Source: Variovorax gracilis (GTDB lineage Bacteria; Pseudomonadota; Gammaproteobacteria; Burkholderiales; Burkholderiaceae_C). From it: a stretch of 64,000 nt of DNA. Shown here one piece after another: positions 8,724-16,538 of this stretch. A program made the translations under genes and the position numbers. Location of the stretch: the NCBI RefSeq assembly GCF_030317115.1, contig NZ_JASZYF010000008.1, forward strand, positions 1 through 64,000, written 5' to 3'. Position 1 is the first letter of the stretch. Each line of letters starts with the position of its first letter. The notes beneath the pieces were generated by a model. That model was not told the origin of the DNA. It ran no database searches and saw only the letters and a list, made by a program, of their open reading frames with translations.

Positions 8724-9305
8724 CTACAGCTCTGTCTTGAGGTAGTGCGAACCCGCAATCGGGTTGTGATAGTACGGCGGCACGTCCACGAATCCCAGGT
8801 CTTCGTAGAGCGCCCGGGCCGACTCCATGTCATCGAGCGTGTCGAGCAGCACGCAGGCATAGCCCGCGCCGCGCGCCGCATCCAGGATGGCCTCGGCCAG
8901 TTGGCGCCCGAGCCCCACGCCGCGAAATGCGGGCCGCACATAGAGTCGCTTCATCTCAGCCGCGTTCGGATAGTCGGCGGTGTCCAGCGGGCGCAACGCG
9001 CAGCAGCCCGCCACGTAGGCCGACCCGCCTTGCGCTCGCTGCAACGGTTCCGCATCGACAGGAACGGCCGTGTCACTCACGTTGACCAGCGCCAGGAGCA
9101 GCGCGCCCCGCGGCTCCGCATAGTCTCCCGGAAGGTTGGCGAGCTCTTCGTCGAAGTTCTGAAAGCCGAGATCGACGCTGAGCGAGGCGGCATAGTCTCG
9201 AAAGATCGCACGCGCAGCCTCCAACTCATGCGGCTCGTCCGGCGTCATGAGCACGATCTCCGGCGTGTCCGCCAACGGCAGCGGGCGTGAAACCGAGTGG
9301 CTCAT
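8724..9305 (-). CDS. GNAT family N-acetyltransferase
   Basis: A 193-aa acetyl-CoA-dependent transferase of unknown substrate. The acetyl-CoA binding motif is FRGVGLG at 127-133, preceded by the EMKRLYVRP strand and followed by LDTLDDMESARALYEDLGF, the usual GNAT C-terminal half. Its ATG overlaps the stop of the upstream cytochrome b gene (ATGA), so the two are co-translated, though I know of no functional link. The stop codon abuts a structured repeat. Confidence 0.85.
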   Translation of the reverse strand: MSHSVSRPLPLADTPEIVLMTPDEPHELEAARAIFRDYAASLSVDLGFQNFDEELANLPGDYAEPRGALLLALVNVSDTAVPVDAEPLQRAQGGSAYVAGCCALRPLDTADYPNAAEMKRLYVRPAFRGVGLGRQLAEAILDAARGAGYACVLLDTLDDMESARALYEDLGFVDVPPYYHNPIAGSHYLKTEL

Positions 9306-10015
9306 AGACGAAGCGATGCAATCCAGGTCGCGATTCCCGCACAGGCGGCGAAAACCGCGAACGCGAGCAGCCGAGATGCAACATCATCGCGGCTCGGCGC
9401 TGCGCTCCCGTCGATGACCAGCTTGTCGCCGGTGATCATCGGGCGTACCAGCCGGTGCCGCTTGACAACGACATAGAACAGCACGGCCAGCACGTGCAGG
9501 CTGACGAGCGTGATCACGGTCCATTTGCCCACCGTCGTATGCCAAAAGCTGGCAGCGCTGACGACCGAATTCGGGACGAACCGCGTCAGCGGCCCCGAGG
9601 CCGAGATCTCGTCGTCGGCCACCAGTCCCGTCGCGACCTGGGCGATCAGGAAGCCTAGCAATGCGAACACCGACAGGGCGCCCAGCGGCGAGTGACCGAT
9701 CAATTGATCGGGATGGCCCCGGCCCCGGAGGTAGGCCACGACCGAGGTCGGCGCATAGAGAAAGGCGGAGAAACGCGACCATCGCCCGCCCACGAACCCC
9801 CAGACCACACGGAACAGCAGCAGCGACAGCACCGTGTAGCCCAGGCGGAAGTGCCATTCCATGACGCCGCTGAGACCGGTCGCAATCAGGCCGATCACCG
9901 CCGCTGCCAGCACCCAGTGGAAGAGCCGCGTCGGCAGATCCCAGACCCGGGTGCGAGGCGCACCGGCTTCGCCCAGGCCCCGATGGCGGGCGGCGGGCTC
10001 GAAGGAGGCGGTCAT
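9302..10015 (-). CDS. Cytochrome b561-like membrane protein
   Basis: A 237-aa integral membrane di-heme cytochrome. ATG 10015 was chosen because the longer frame to 10285 adds a low-complexity, non-membrane N-terminus and would run into the divergent cytochrome gene. Four hydrophobic helices are visible, with candidate heme-ligand histidines at 33 (RLFHWVL), 55, 108, 159 and 174 (SLHVLAVLFY). This pattern fits the b561/Ni-Fe hydrogenase b-subunit superfamily. It is divergent from a cytochrome c' gene, which suggests an electron-transfer pair. The physiological donor is unknown. Confidence 0.87.
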   Translation of the reverse strand: MTASFEPAARHRGLGEAGAPRTRVWDLPTRLFHWVLAAAVIGLIATGLSGVMEWHFRLGYTVLSLLLFRVVWGFVGGRWSRFSAFLYAPTSVVAYLRGRGHPDQLIGHSPLGALSVFALLGFLIAQVATGLVADDEISASGPLTRFVPNSVVSAASFWHTTVGKWTVITLVSLHVLAVLFYVVVKRHRLVRPMITGDKLVIDGSAAPSRDDVASRLLAFAVFAACAGIATWIASLRL

Positions 10016-10166
10016 CGGCGAGGTCTGGGCATGGCGGCGGGACACGCAGATTAGCAAACTTCCGGCGCTGCGCGTTCTGCGGGTTGTCTCTAGTCGTGAG
10101 CGGCGGCAAGTCCCTAAACTGACCGTCGCGCCGTACCTCGCGACGCGACCACTAGAAGGAGACACG

Positions 10167-10613
10167 ATGAAACGAGTGATCCTGATCACCCTGGCTGCCG
10201 CATGCGCCGCCATTTCCGCCCCGGCCGCTGCGCAGTTCGCCAAGACCGAAGACGCGATCAAGTACCGGCAAAGCGCGATGTTCATTCAGGGCCAGCACGT
10301 GGGTCGCCTGGGCGCCATGGCCGCCGGTCGTGTGCCGTACGACGCGGCGGTGGCGGTTTCGAACGCCGAGGTGGTAGCCCAGATTTCGAGGTTGCCGTGG
10401 GCCGGTTTCGGCCCGGGCACGGAAGGCGGCAAGGCCAAACCGGAGATCTGGAAGGAACAGGCCAAGTTCAAGGAACTCAGCGAGAGACTGATGGGAGAGA
10501 CCGACAAGCTGCTGGTGGCCGCGAAAGCCGGCAATCTCGATGCGTTGAAGACAGCGATGGGCGCGGTCGGGGAGACCTGCAAGACCTGTCACGACACCTT
10601 CAGGAGCAAGTAG
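10167..10613 (+). CDS. Class II cytochrome c (cytochrome c' family)
   Basis: A 148-aa periplasmic protein. AAGGAGA precedes ATG 10167, which opens a signal peptide ending AAAQ at about residue 23. A single heme motif CKTCH lies near the C-terminus at 138-142, the hallmark of class II c-type cytochromes, and the rest is helical as in four-helix cytochromes c'. Such proteins bind NO or accept electrons from membrane cytochromes b. It faces away from the b561-like gene with about 150 bases between them. Confidence 0.92.
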   Translation: MKRVILITLAAACAAISAPAAAQFAKTEDAIKYRQSAMFIQGQHVGRLGAMAAGRVPYDAAVAVSNAEVVAQISRLPWAGFGPGTEGGKAKPEIWKEQAKFKELSERLMGETDKLLVAAKAGNLDALKTAMGAVGETCKTCHDTFRSK

Positions 10614-10702
10614 CTCGCCCCCAGGCTTGCCCACTTCGTGGGGCCGCCCACCCCCTGCCGGGCAACACCGGCGGGCCAGCGAAGCTCGTTCCGCGGCGTT
10701 CC
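10614..10702 (+). repeat. Stop-adjacent repeat, copy C
   Basis: The element starts at the base after the TAG stop of the cytochrome c' gene with CTCGCCCCCAGGCTTG and ends near CCGCGGCGTTCC. It keeps the CCCCCTGCCGGG arm and the inner GCCAGCGAAGC hairpin with small changes. It occupies most of the space between two convergent genes. Confidence 0.85.
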
Positions 10703-10736
10703 TGGGAGTGGGCGCTCGCGCTGGCAAGCGTTGGGC

Positions 10737-11234
10737 TTATGCCTCGGCCAACAGCTTTTCTATGAGCTTGTGGAGTTCGGCGAAGTCCGGTTCGCCGACG
10801 TAGCGCTTGACGATTTCGCCGCGCTTGTTGACGACGTAGGTGGTGGGGGTGAGCTTCACATCGCCCCAGGCCTGGGCGACGGCGCCGGTGTTGTCGATCG
10901 CAACCTTGAACGGCAGCTTGCGGGTCTCGACGAAGTTGACGACGTAGCTGGGCGGGTCGTAGCTCATGGCCACGGCGAGGGTGTCGTAGCCGCGGCCCTT
11001 GTACTTGTCGTAGGTCGCGATGACCTTGGGCATTTCGGCAACACAGGTGACGCAGCTCGTTGCCCAGAAATTGACCAGCGTCACCTTGCCCTTCAGATCC
11101 TCGGTGGACTTCTTGCTGCCATCGAGAAGCACGAAGGTCGAGGCGGGTGCCGCGGAAACCCCGGTGTTCAGGTATACGCCCACGCCGACGGCCAGGACGA
11201 GGGCGGCTGCGGCGGCGTAGATGACTTTTTTCAT
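10737..11234 (-). CDS. TlpA-like periplasmic thioredoxin
   Basis: A 165-aa thiol-disulfide protein. ATG 11234 (MKKVIYAAAA) opens an N-terminal signal or membrane anchor ending about residue 29. The active site is S-C-V-T-C (Cys61, Cys64) in NFWATSCVTC; the tryptophan that normally precedes the first cysteine is a serine. The cis-proline segment LTPTTYVV is present. Family members reduce apocytochrome c or other envelope proteins, which fits the neighbouring cytochrome genes, but the link is inferred. Confidence 0.9.
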   Translation of the reverse strand: MKKVIYAAAAALVLAVGVGVYLNTGVSAAPASTFVLLDGSKKSTEDLKGKVTLVNFWATSCVTCVAEMPKVIATYDKYKGRGYDTLAVAMSYDPPSYVVNFVETRKLPFKVAIDNTGAVAQAWGDVKLTPTTYVVNKRGEIVKRYVGEPDFAELHKLIEKLLAEA

Positions 11235-11335
11235 GGGTGATCGAGGGAGCCGGTCGATTTTAGTTCCCATCGCCTGACGGCGCCCGGACCCCGGGTGCCG
11301 GTTGTTCCGGGGGGCGTTCGATAATCGATCTCCCG

Positions 11336-11878
11336 ATGCCCCGTCGATCCATCTCTCGTCTCGCAGCCATGGCCCTGGCTGCCGCTGCTCTCGTTGCGTG
11401 CAATCCCACCTTCAACTGGCGCGAGGTCCCTGTCGGGAACGCCGGCGTGATCGCGCTGCTGCCTTGCAAGCCCGACCGTGCAACGCGCCAGTTGCCGCTC
11501 GGTACAGAGGCGGTCGCCGTGGACATGGCGGGTTGCAAGGCGGGTGGGGCCACCTTCGCCGTGGCCCACGCCTCGGCCAGCGATGCTGCGCAGGCTGAAA
11601 GCTGGATTCGGGCCTGGCGGGCGGCGACGCTCCAGCAGCTTGCGGGCGCCCCGGTCGAGGAAGCCCCTTCCAAGCTGCCCCGGGCGTCGGCATCGCCTGC
11701 ACCGCTGCGCCTCGATACGCGAGGCCCGGCGCCGGGCGGCCAGTCGGGGGCGGCCCATGTCCTGTGGTTCGCCCAGCAGCGTCCGGACGGCGTGGCGATC
11801 TACCAGGCCACGGTCGTGGGGTCGCCGTCGTCCGCCGAGGCCCTCCAGACGTTCTTTGAAGGTTTGCGACTACCGTGA
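11336..11878 (+). CDS. Putative lipoprotein, unknown function
   Basis: The 180-aa product starts with a basic region and hydrophobic stretch ending in lipobox LVAC (Cys22), so it is probably anchored in the inner or outer membrane. After that come two further cysteines (about 44 and 67) that could form a disulfide, and an Ala/Pro-rich middle. The C-terminal third (VAIYQATVVG, then ALQTFFEGLRLP) looks folded. I recognise no domain. It stands alone and is not obviously linked to the PTS genes downstream. Confidence 0.7.
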   Translation: MPRRSISRLAAMALAAAALVACNPTFNWREVPVGNAGVIALLPCKPDRATRQLPLGTEAVAVDMAGCKAGGATFAVAHASASDAAQAESWIRAWRAATLQQLAGAPVEEAPSKLPRASASPAPLRLDTRGPAPGGQSGAAHVLWFAQQRPDGVAIYQATVVGSPSSAEALQTFFEGLRLP

Positions 11879-11990
11879 TCCAGGAAACGCGAGAGGGCGC
11901 TCGGGAGCCGTTTGTGGGATGCTGCGTGTTGTCTTATTTCTACATCCGGCGGACGCCCCCGCATAATTGGCGGGCCATACGCCGACCTGC

Positions 11991-12446
11991 ATGAACAGCA
12001 TCTTCATCATCGCCCATTCACCGCTCGCCCAGGCGTTGCGGCAGTGCGCGCTGCATGTCTTTCCGGACAGCGAGCCTTCGATCGTCGCGCTCGACGTCCT
12101 GCCCAACGTGTCGCCGGAAGAAACCCTCGCCGCGGCGCGCATCACGCTGGCGCAGCTCCAACGCGCGCCGCGCTCGCAAGTGCTCGTGCTGGCCGATGTT
12201 TTCGGCGCCACGCCGTGCAACGTGGCGCAGAAACTGGTCGACGGCATCCGCTCGCGGCTCGTCGCGGGCGTCAACCTGCCGATGTTGCTCCGCGCGGTGA
12301 GTTACCGTAACGAACCGCTCGATACTCTGGTGCAGCGGGCGGTGACCGGCGGCACCGCGGGCGTGATGCAGGTGGCGGTGGCGGCACCGCAGAATCAAGC
12401 AAGAAGAAAGCACAGTGACCAAGACATCCGTGACCATCAGCAATAA
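11991..12446 (+). CDS. PTS EIIA component, mannose/fructose type
   Basis: A 151-aa cytoplasmic phosphocarrier. ATG 11991 (MNSIFIIAHSPLAQ) is preferred over the in-frame start at 11967 because it gives the family's N-terminus, with the phosphorylated histidine at residue 9. The LVLADVFGATPCNVA segment is the family's second conserved block. No EIIB, EIIC or EIID lies nearby, so in this lineage the protein probably regulates rather than transports. Its last 11 codons overlap the ptsH start by 32 bases, an unusually long overlap. Confidence 0.92.
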   Translation: MNSIFIIAHSPLAQALRQCALHVFPDSEPSIVALDVLPNVSPEETLAAARITLAQLQRAPRSQVLVLADVFGATPCNVAQKLVDGIRSRLVAGVNLPMLLRAVSYRNEPLDTLVQRAVTGGTAGVMQVAVAAPQNQARRKHSDQDIRDHQQ

Positions 12447-12684
12447 GCTAGGACTGCATGCGCGGGCCTCGGCCAAACTCACCAAGCTTGCGGGGAGCTA
12501 CCCCTGCGAGGTCTGGCTTGCGCGCGGCGACCGCCGCGTGAATGCCAAGAGCATCATGGGTGTGATGATGCTGGCGGCGGGCCTCGGCGTGACCGTGGAA
12601 GTCGAAACCAACGGCGAGCGCGAGCAGGAGGCGCTGGATGCGATCGTGGCGCTCATGAACGACAAGTTCGGGGAAGGGGAATGA
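12415..12684 (+). CDS. ptsH: Phosphocarrier protein HPr
   Basis: HPr (89 aa) relays phosphate from Enzyme I to EIIA. The active-site histidine is His15 in LGLHARASAK, and Ser46 in NAKSIMGV is the usual HPr kinase target. The start is GTG 12415, inside the EIIA gene, preceded by AAGAAG. HPr kinase is not in the window. The stop is followed directly by repeat copy D, which separates ptsH from ptsI. Confidence 0.95.
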   Translation: MTKTSVTISNKLGLHARASAKLTKLAGSYPCEVWLARGDRRVNAKSIMGVMMLAAGLGVTVEVETNGEREQEALDAIVALMNDKFGEGE

Positions 12685-12685
12685 T

Positions 12686-12812
12686 GGCTGACCCCCAGGC
12701 TTTTTCACTTCGTGTCAACGCCCACCCCCTTTCAGGGGGCAATGCCTGCAGCCCGGCGGAGCCGGTTCTGCGGCATTTCACCAACGGCGCTTGCGCTTCG
12801 CGCTTGCTCACT
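12686..12812 (+). repeat. Stop-adjacent repeat, copy D
   Basis: A diverged copy beginning two bases after the ptsH stop (GCTGACCCCCAGGCT). It retains CCACCCCCTTTCAGGGGGC and CCCGGCGGAGCCGG and a longer tail (TTTCACCAACGGCGC) shared with copy F. It fills nearly the whole ptsH-ptsI gap within one operon, so it cannot be a fully efficient terminator if ptsI depends on upstream transcription. Confidence 0.8.
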
Positions 12813-12827
12813 TCCTAGGGGCGGGGG

Positions 12828-14627
12828 ATGACTTTTGCGATCCACGGACTGCCTGTTGCCCGTGGCATCGCCATCGGGCGCGCCGTCCTGGTGGTGTCGA
12901 GCCGCATCGATGTGGCGCACTACTTCATCAAGCCGGAGCAGATCGAGACCGAGATCGATCGCGTCCGCATGGCTCGCGATGCGGTGGCCGAGGAGTTGCA
13001 GAAGCTGCAGGCCAGCGTCGCGCTGATGGGGCCCAACGACGCGCCGCATGAACTCTCGGCGCTGCTCGACGTCCATCAGATGCTGTTGCAGGACGAGGTG
13101 CTCACCGGCGGCGTCAAGCACTGGATCGTCGAGAGGCTCTACAACGCCGAATGGGCGCTGACCACCCAGCTCGAAGTGGTGGCGCGGCAGTTCGACGAGA
13201 TGGAGGACGAATACCTCCGCGAGCGCAAGGCCGACCTGGAACAGGTCGTCGAGCGCCTGCTGCATCGCATGAAGGGGACGGCGGCGGTGCTCGCGCCCAC
13301 CCCGCCGCGGCGCAAGCGTGCCGCGGAGAACGACGACGAGCAGTCCGACCCGACCGCGAACGACGCCTTCGACGCGCCGCTGGTGCTGATTGCGCACGAC
13401 CTGTCGCCGGCCGACATGCTCCAGTTCAAGAAGAGCGTGTTCGCCGGCTTCGTGACCGACGTCGGCGGGCGCACTTCGCACACCGCGATCGTGGCGCGCA
13501 GCATGGACATCCCCGCGGTGGTCGGCGCCCGCAGCGCGAGCCAGCTCGTCCGGCAGGACGACTGGGTGATCATCGACGGCGACTCGGGCGTGATGATCGT
13601 CGACCCCTCGCCGATCATCCTGGCGGAGTATGGCTTCAAGCAGCGCCAGGGCGACCTCGAGCGCGGGCGGTTGTCGAGGCTGCGCCACAAGCCGGCTGTC
13701 ACGCTCGACGGCCAGCGTGTCGAACTGCTTGCCAACATCGAGATGCCCGAGGACTCGGTCGGCGCGGTCAAGGCTGGCGCGGTCGGCGTGGGCCTGTTCC
13801 GCAGCGAATTCCTCTTCATGGGTCGCGAGGCGCAGCGCATGACGCGCCTGCCCGATGAGGAAGAGCAGTACCAGGCGTACAAGCGCGCGGTGGAAGGCAT
13901 GCAGGGCATGCCAGTGACGATTCGCACCATCGACGTGGGCGCCGACAAGCCGCTCGATGGCAAGTCGGTGCGCGACGACGCGCACCTGAATCCCGCGCTC
14001 GGCCTTCGCGCCATCCGCTGGAGCCTCGCCGACCCGGCGATGTTCCTCACGCAACTGCGTGCCATCCTGCGCGCGGCAGCGCATGGCGAGATCCACCTGC
14101 TGATCCCGATGCTCGCCCACGTGAGCGAGATCCGCCAGACGCTCTCGCTGGTCGACTTCGCGCGCGCCGAACTCGACAACCGCGGCGTGGCGCACGGCAA
14201 CGTGAAGGTCGGCGCGATGATCGAGATTCCGGCGGCCGCGCTGACGCTGAAGACCTTCCTCAAGTACTTCGATTTCCTGTCGATCGGCACCAACGACCTG
14301 ATCCAGTACACGCTGGCCATCGATCGCGCCGACGAGTCCGTGGCGCATCTGTACGACCCGGCGCACCCGGCAGTGCTTCGGCTGGTGGCCGACACCATCG
14401 CCGAGTGCCGGCGGCAGGGCAAGGGCGTGAGTGTGTGCGGCGAGATGGCGGGCGACGTCGTGTTCACGCGGCTGCTGCTGGGCCTGGGCCTGCGCAGCTT
14501 CTCGATGCATCCTTCGCAGATCCTGGCGGTCAAGCAGGAAGTGCTGCGGGCCGACACGACCAAGCTCGAAGCCTGGGCGCGGGGCGTCCTGGAATCAGAA
14601 GATCCCGCCGCGGCGTTGGTTCGCTAG
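12828..14627 (+). CDS. ptsI: PTS Enzyme I (PEP-protein phosphotransferase)
   Basis: Enzyme I (599 aa) autophosphorylates from PEP and passes phosphate to HPr. The phospho-histidine is His218 in GGRTSHTAIVAR. The C-terminal PEP-binding barrel shows GLFRSEFLFM, GAMIEIPAA, FLSIGTNDLIQY and the catalytic cysteine in VCGEMAGD. An insertion of charged residues (about 160-180) between the HPr-binding helices and the swivel domain makes it slightly longer than E. coli Enzyme I. GGGGG precedes ATG 12828. With EIIA and HPr it forms a regulatory PTS without a permease. Confidence 0.96.
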   Translation: MTFAIHGLPVARGIAIGRAVLVVSSRIDVAHYFIKPEQIETEIDRVRMARDAVAEELQKLQASVALMGPNDAPHELSALLDVHQMLLQDEVLTGGVKHWIVERLYNAEWALTTQLEVVARQFDEMEDEYLRERKADLEQVVERLLHRMKGTAAVLAPTPPRRKRAAENDDEQSDPTANDAFDAPLVLIAHDLSPADMLQFKKSVFAGFVTDVGGRTSHTAIVARSMDIPAVVGARSASQLVRQDDWVIIDGDSGVMIVDPSPIILAEYGFKQRQGDLERGRLSRLRHKPAVTLDGQRVELLANIEMPEDSVGAVKAGAVGVGLFRSEFLFMGREAQRMTRLPDEEEQYQAYKRAVEGMQGMPVTIRTIDVGADKPLDGKSVRDDAHLNPALGLRAIRWSLADPAMFLTQLRAILRAAAHGEIHLLIPMLAHVSEIRQTLSLVDFARAELDNRGVAHGNVKVGAMIEIPAAALTLKTFLKYFDFLSIGTNDLIQYTLAIDRADESVAHLYDPAHPAVLRLVADTIAECRRQGKGVSVCGEMAGDVVFTRLLLGLGLRSFSMHPSQILAVKQEVLRADTTKLEAWARGVLESEDPAAALVR

Positions 14628-14839
14628 CTCGGGATGAAGCTCCCTCGACTGGGGGATCGTTTCGAGCCCGCCTTGTGGTTGAGAGCCGTACGGACTTCCC
14701 GGGAACCCCTTCGACGCCTGAAGCCGTGATTGAAAAATTTCGGTACATGCCGAAACCGCGCCGAAAGGACTTGCCGGCGCGCCGCCAGCACCATCGAGTC
14801 TCCCTGATCGATTTCGATCGTTGTTGAAGGAAGACTCTC

Positions 14840-15295
14840 ATGAAACGCTGGTTCAAACGTTCCCTTTTCGGTATCGCGGGCGCGGCGCTGGTCGCCGGCA
14901 GCCTTGCGGGCTGTGGTCATCGCCATGGCTGGAGCAACGCCTCGGAGCAAGACCGGGCCGAGTTCCGCGCCAGGATGGTCGAGCGCGTGAGCGGCAAGCT
15001 CGAACTCGACGTCTCGCAGAAGCAGAAGCTCACGGTGCTGACCGAGAAGCTGCAGGCGCAGCGTGCGGCGCTGCGCGGCGGCGGCGATCCGCGTGCCGAG
15101 TTCCGTTCGCTGTTCGCCGGTGCCAAGCTCGACCAGGAGCGCGCGAAGAAGCTGGTCGAGGACAAGACGGCGGCGGTACAGGCCGGCAGTCCCGAAGTGA
15201 TTGCCGCCGCGGCTGACTTCTTTGACAGCCTGAACCCCGCGCAGCAACAGAAAGTGCGGGACTTCATGGACCGCGGCCGCCGCTGGAGGGGGTAG
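14840..15295 (+). CDS. Spy/CpxP-like envelope lipoprotein
   Basis: A 151-aa protein with signal sequence and lipobox LAGC (Cys25), then a histidine-rich turn (GHRHG). The rest is helical with two LTxxQ-like segments (LELDVSQKQKLTVL and LNPAQQQKVRDFM), the pattern of Spy/CpxP periplasmic chaperones, which bind misfolded proteins or metals. It precedes a CpxRA-like two-component system by about 0.6 kb, matching the habit of such sensors to sit near a Spy/CpxP partner. The lipobox is less common in this family. Confidence 0.8.
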   Translation: MKRWFKRSLFGIAGAALVAGSLAGCGHRHGWSNASEQDRAEFRARMVERVSGKLELDVSQKQKLTVLTEKLQAQRAALRGGGDPRAEFRSLFAGAKLDQERAKKLVEDKTAAVQAGSPEVIAAAADFFDSLNPAQQQKVRDFMDRGRRWRG

Positions 15296-15799
15296 ATGCT
15301 CGCCCCCAGGCTGCGCGCACTTCGTGTCGCTTCGCCTACCCCCAACCGGGGGCGGGTCGGCCGCGTGGGAGCGGCCCTGCGCGGCGGCCCCCTGGAAGGG
15401 GAGGCTGGCGCGGTAGGTGGTGCCGTCTCGGGCGGCGTCTGCGCGACTCTGCGCGTCGAAGGTGCCGTGGTGCTTGTCGCAGCGGTCGTCGCCTACACGC
15501 AACTGGGTGCCGGCTGGGGCGCCTTCGCCATGCTGTTCCTGCTGCCCGACCTGTCCTTCCTCGGCTACCTGGCCGGGCCTCGCGTGGGTGCGGCGGCGTA
15601 CAACGCGGCGCATTCGTACATCGGGCCTGTCGCGATGCTGGTGATCGGCTCGCTCGGTGATTCGCCTGTCGCGATGGCAGCCGGATTGATCTGGTGCGCC
15701 CACATCGGCTTCGACCGCGCACTGGGCTACGGCCTCAAGTACGCGACGGGATTCGCCCACACGCATCTAGGCCGCATCGGCCCGGTCGATCCTTGGTGA
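15296..15799 (+). CDS. DUF4260 family membrane protein
   Basis: A small membrane protein of unknown function. The conserved block LPDLSFLGYLAGPRVGAAAY, the NAAHSYIGP segment and the end GYGLKYATGFAHTHLGRIG are characteristic of DUF4260. Three or four hydrophobic helices span about residues 55-140. The start is uncertain: ATG 15296 has a strong GGAGGGGG site but makes the first 20 residues come from repeat E; GTG 15365 would give 144 aa. Family members are about 120 aa, so the N-terminal part is probably not essential. Confidence 0.75.
   Translation: MLAPRLRALRVASPTPNRGRVGRVGAALRGGPLEGEAGAVGGAVSGGVCATLRVEGAVVLVAAVVAYTQLGAGWGAFAMLFLLPDLSFLGYLAGPRVGAAAYNAAHSYIGPVAMLVIGSLGDSPVAMAAGLIWCAHIGFDRALGYGLKYATGFAHTHLGRIGPVDPW
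15299..15360 (+). repeat. Stop-adjacent repeat, copy E (truncated)
   Basis: CTCGCCCCCAGGCTGCGCGC starts three bases after the Spy-like gene's TAG stop and matches copy F closely up to the CCCCCAACCGGGGGC arm at about 15340-15354. After that the sequence diverges. The only ATG that opens the next gene lies at its left edge, so the element may be read as protein. Confidence 0.8.
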
Positions 15800-15851
15800 C
15801 GGCCCGACGAGGCGGGCAAGCCTGTGAGCGAGCGAGAAGCGAGAATGTTTC

Positions 15852-16538
15852 ATGCGAATCCTCCTGATCGACGATGACGAGCATTTGGGCGCGCCGCTCG
15901 CCAGCTACTTCGCGCGCTTCGATTGCGTGCTCGACAGCGCCACCAGCCCGAGCGAAGGCCTCGCCAAGCTCCGCGCCGCGAACTACGACGCCGCCATCCT
16001 CGACGTGATGCTCCCCGAGATGGATGGTTTCGCGCTGTGCCGCGAGATCCGCAAGGAAAGCGACATCCCCATCGTCATGCTGACCGCCCGCGGCGACGTG
16101 ATGGATCGCGTCGTCGGCCTCGAACTCGGCGCCGACGACTATCTTCCCAAGCCCTTCGAGCCACGCGAGCTGGTCGCGCGCGTGCAGACCATCTTGCGGC
16201 GCCAGCGCACCGTGCCCGCCGCCGTGCCGGTGCAACGCCGCGTGTTCGAAGGCCTGTCGATCGACCTGGACAAGCGCGAGGTGCTGCGCCAGGGCGAGCG
16301 CGTCGACCTGACAAGCACCGAGTTCGAGTTGCTGGCCCTGCTCGCGGACCAGCCCGGCAAGGTGTGGAGCCGCGACGACATCCTGAACCGCCTTCGCGGC
16401 CACGAGGCCGAACTCTACACACGCGCCGTCGACATCGTGGTGAGCCGGCTGCGCAAGAAGCTGGAGCCACTGGACTGCATCAAGACACTGCGCAACGCCG
16501 GCTACACACTGGCCGTCGGCCGGGGCGGACCGGCGTGA
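15852..16538 (+). CDS. OmpR-family response regulator (CpxR-like)
   Basis: A 228-aa DNA-binding response regulator. The receiver domain has the acidic pair DDD at 7-9, phospho-acceptor Asp51 (AILDVMLPEMDGF) and the conserved lysine in DDYLPKPFEPREL. The winged-helix effector domain follows from about residue 130 (DLTSTEFELLALLADQPGKV, then VDIVVSRLRKKL). It overlaps the downstream kinase gene (GTGA), so the pair is one operon. The Spy-like lipoprotein upstream is a plausible target. Confidence 0.95.
   Translation: MRILLIDDDEHLGAPLASYFARFDCVLDSATSPSEGLAKLRAANYDAAILDVMLPEMDGFALCREIRKESDIPIVMLTARGDVMDRVVGLELGADDYLPKPFEPRELVARVQTILRRQRTVPAAVPVQRRVFEGLSIDLDKREVLRQGERVDLTSTEFELLALLADQPGKVWSRDDILNRLRGHEAELYTRAVDIVVSRLRKKLEPLDCIKTLRNAGYTLAVGRGGPA

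Noticed and set aside
9861..10166. Long N-terminal extension of the cytochrome c' frame
   Set aside because: The upstream part is Arg-rich, overlaps the b561-like gene and precedes a good ribosome binding site and signal peptide at 10167.
15923..16534. Upstream extension of the histidine kinase frame
   Set aside because: It overlaps the response regulator in another frame; GTG 16535 overlaps the regulator's stop in the usual way.
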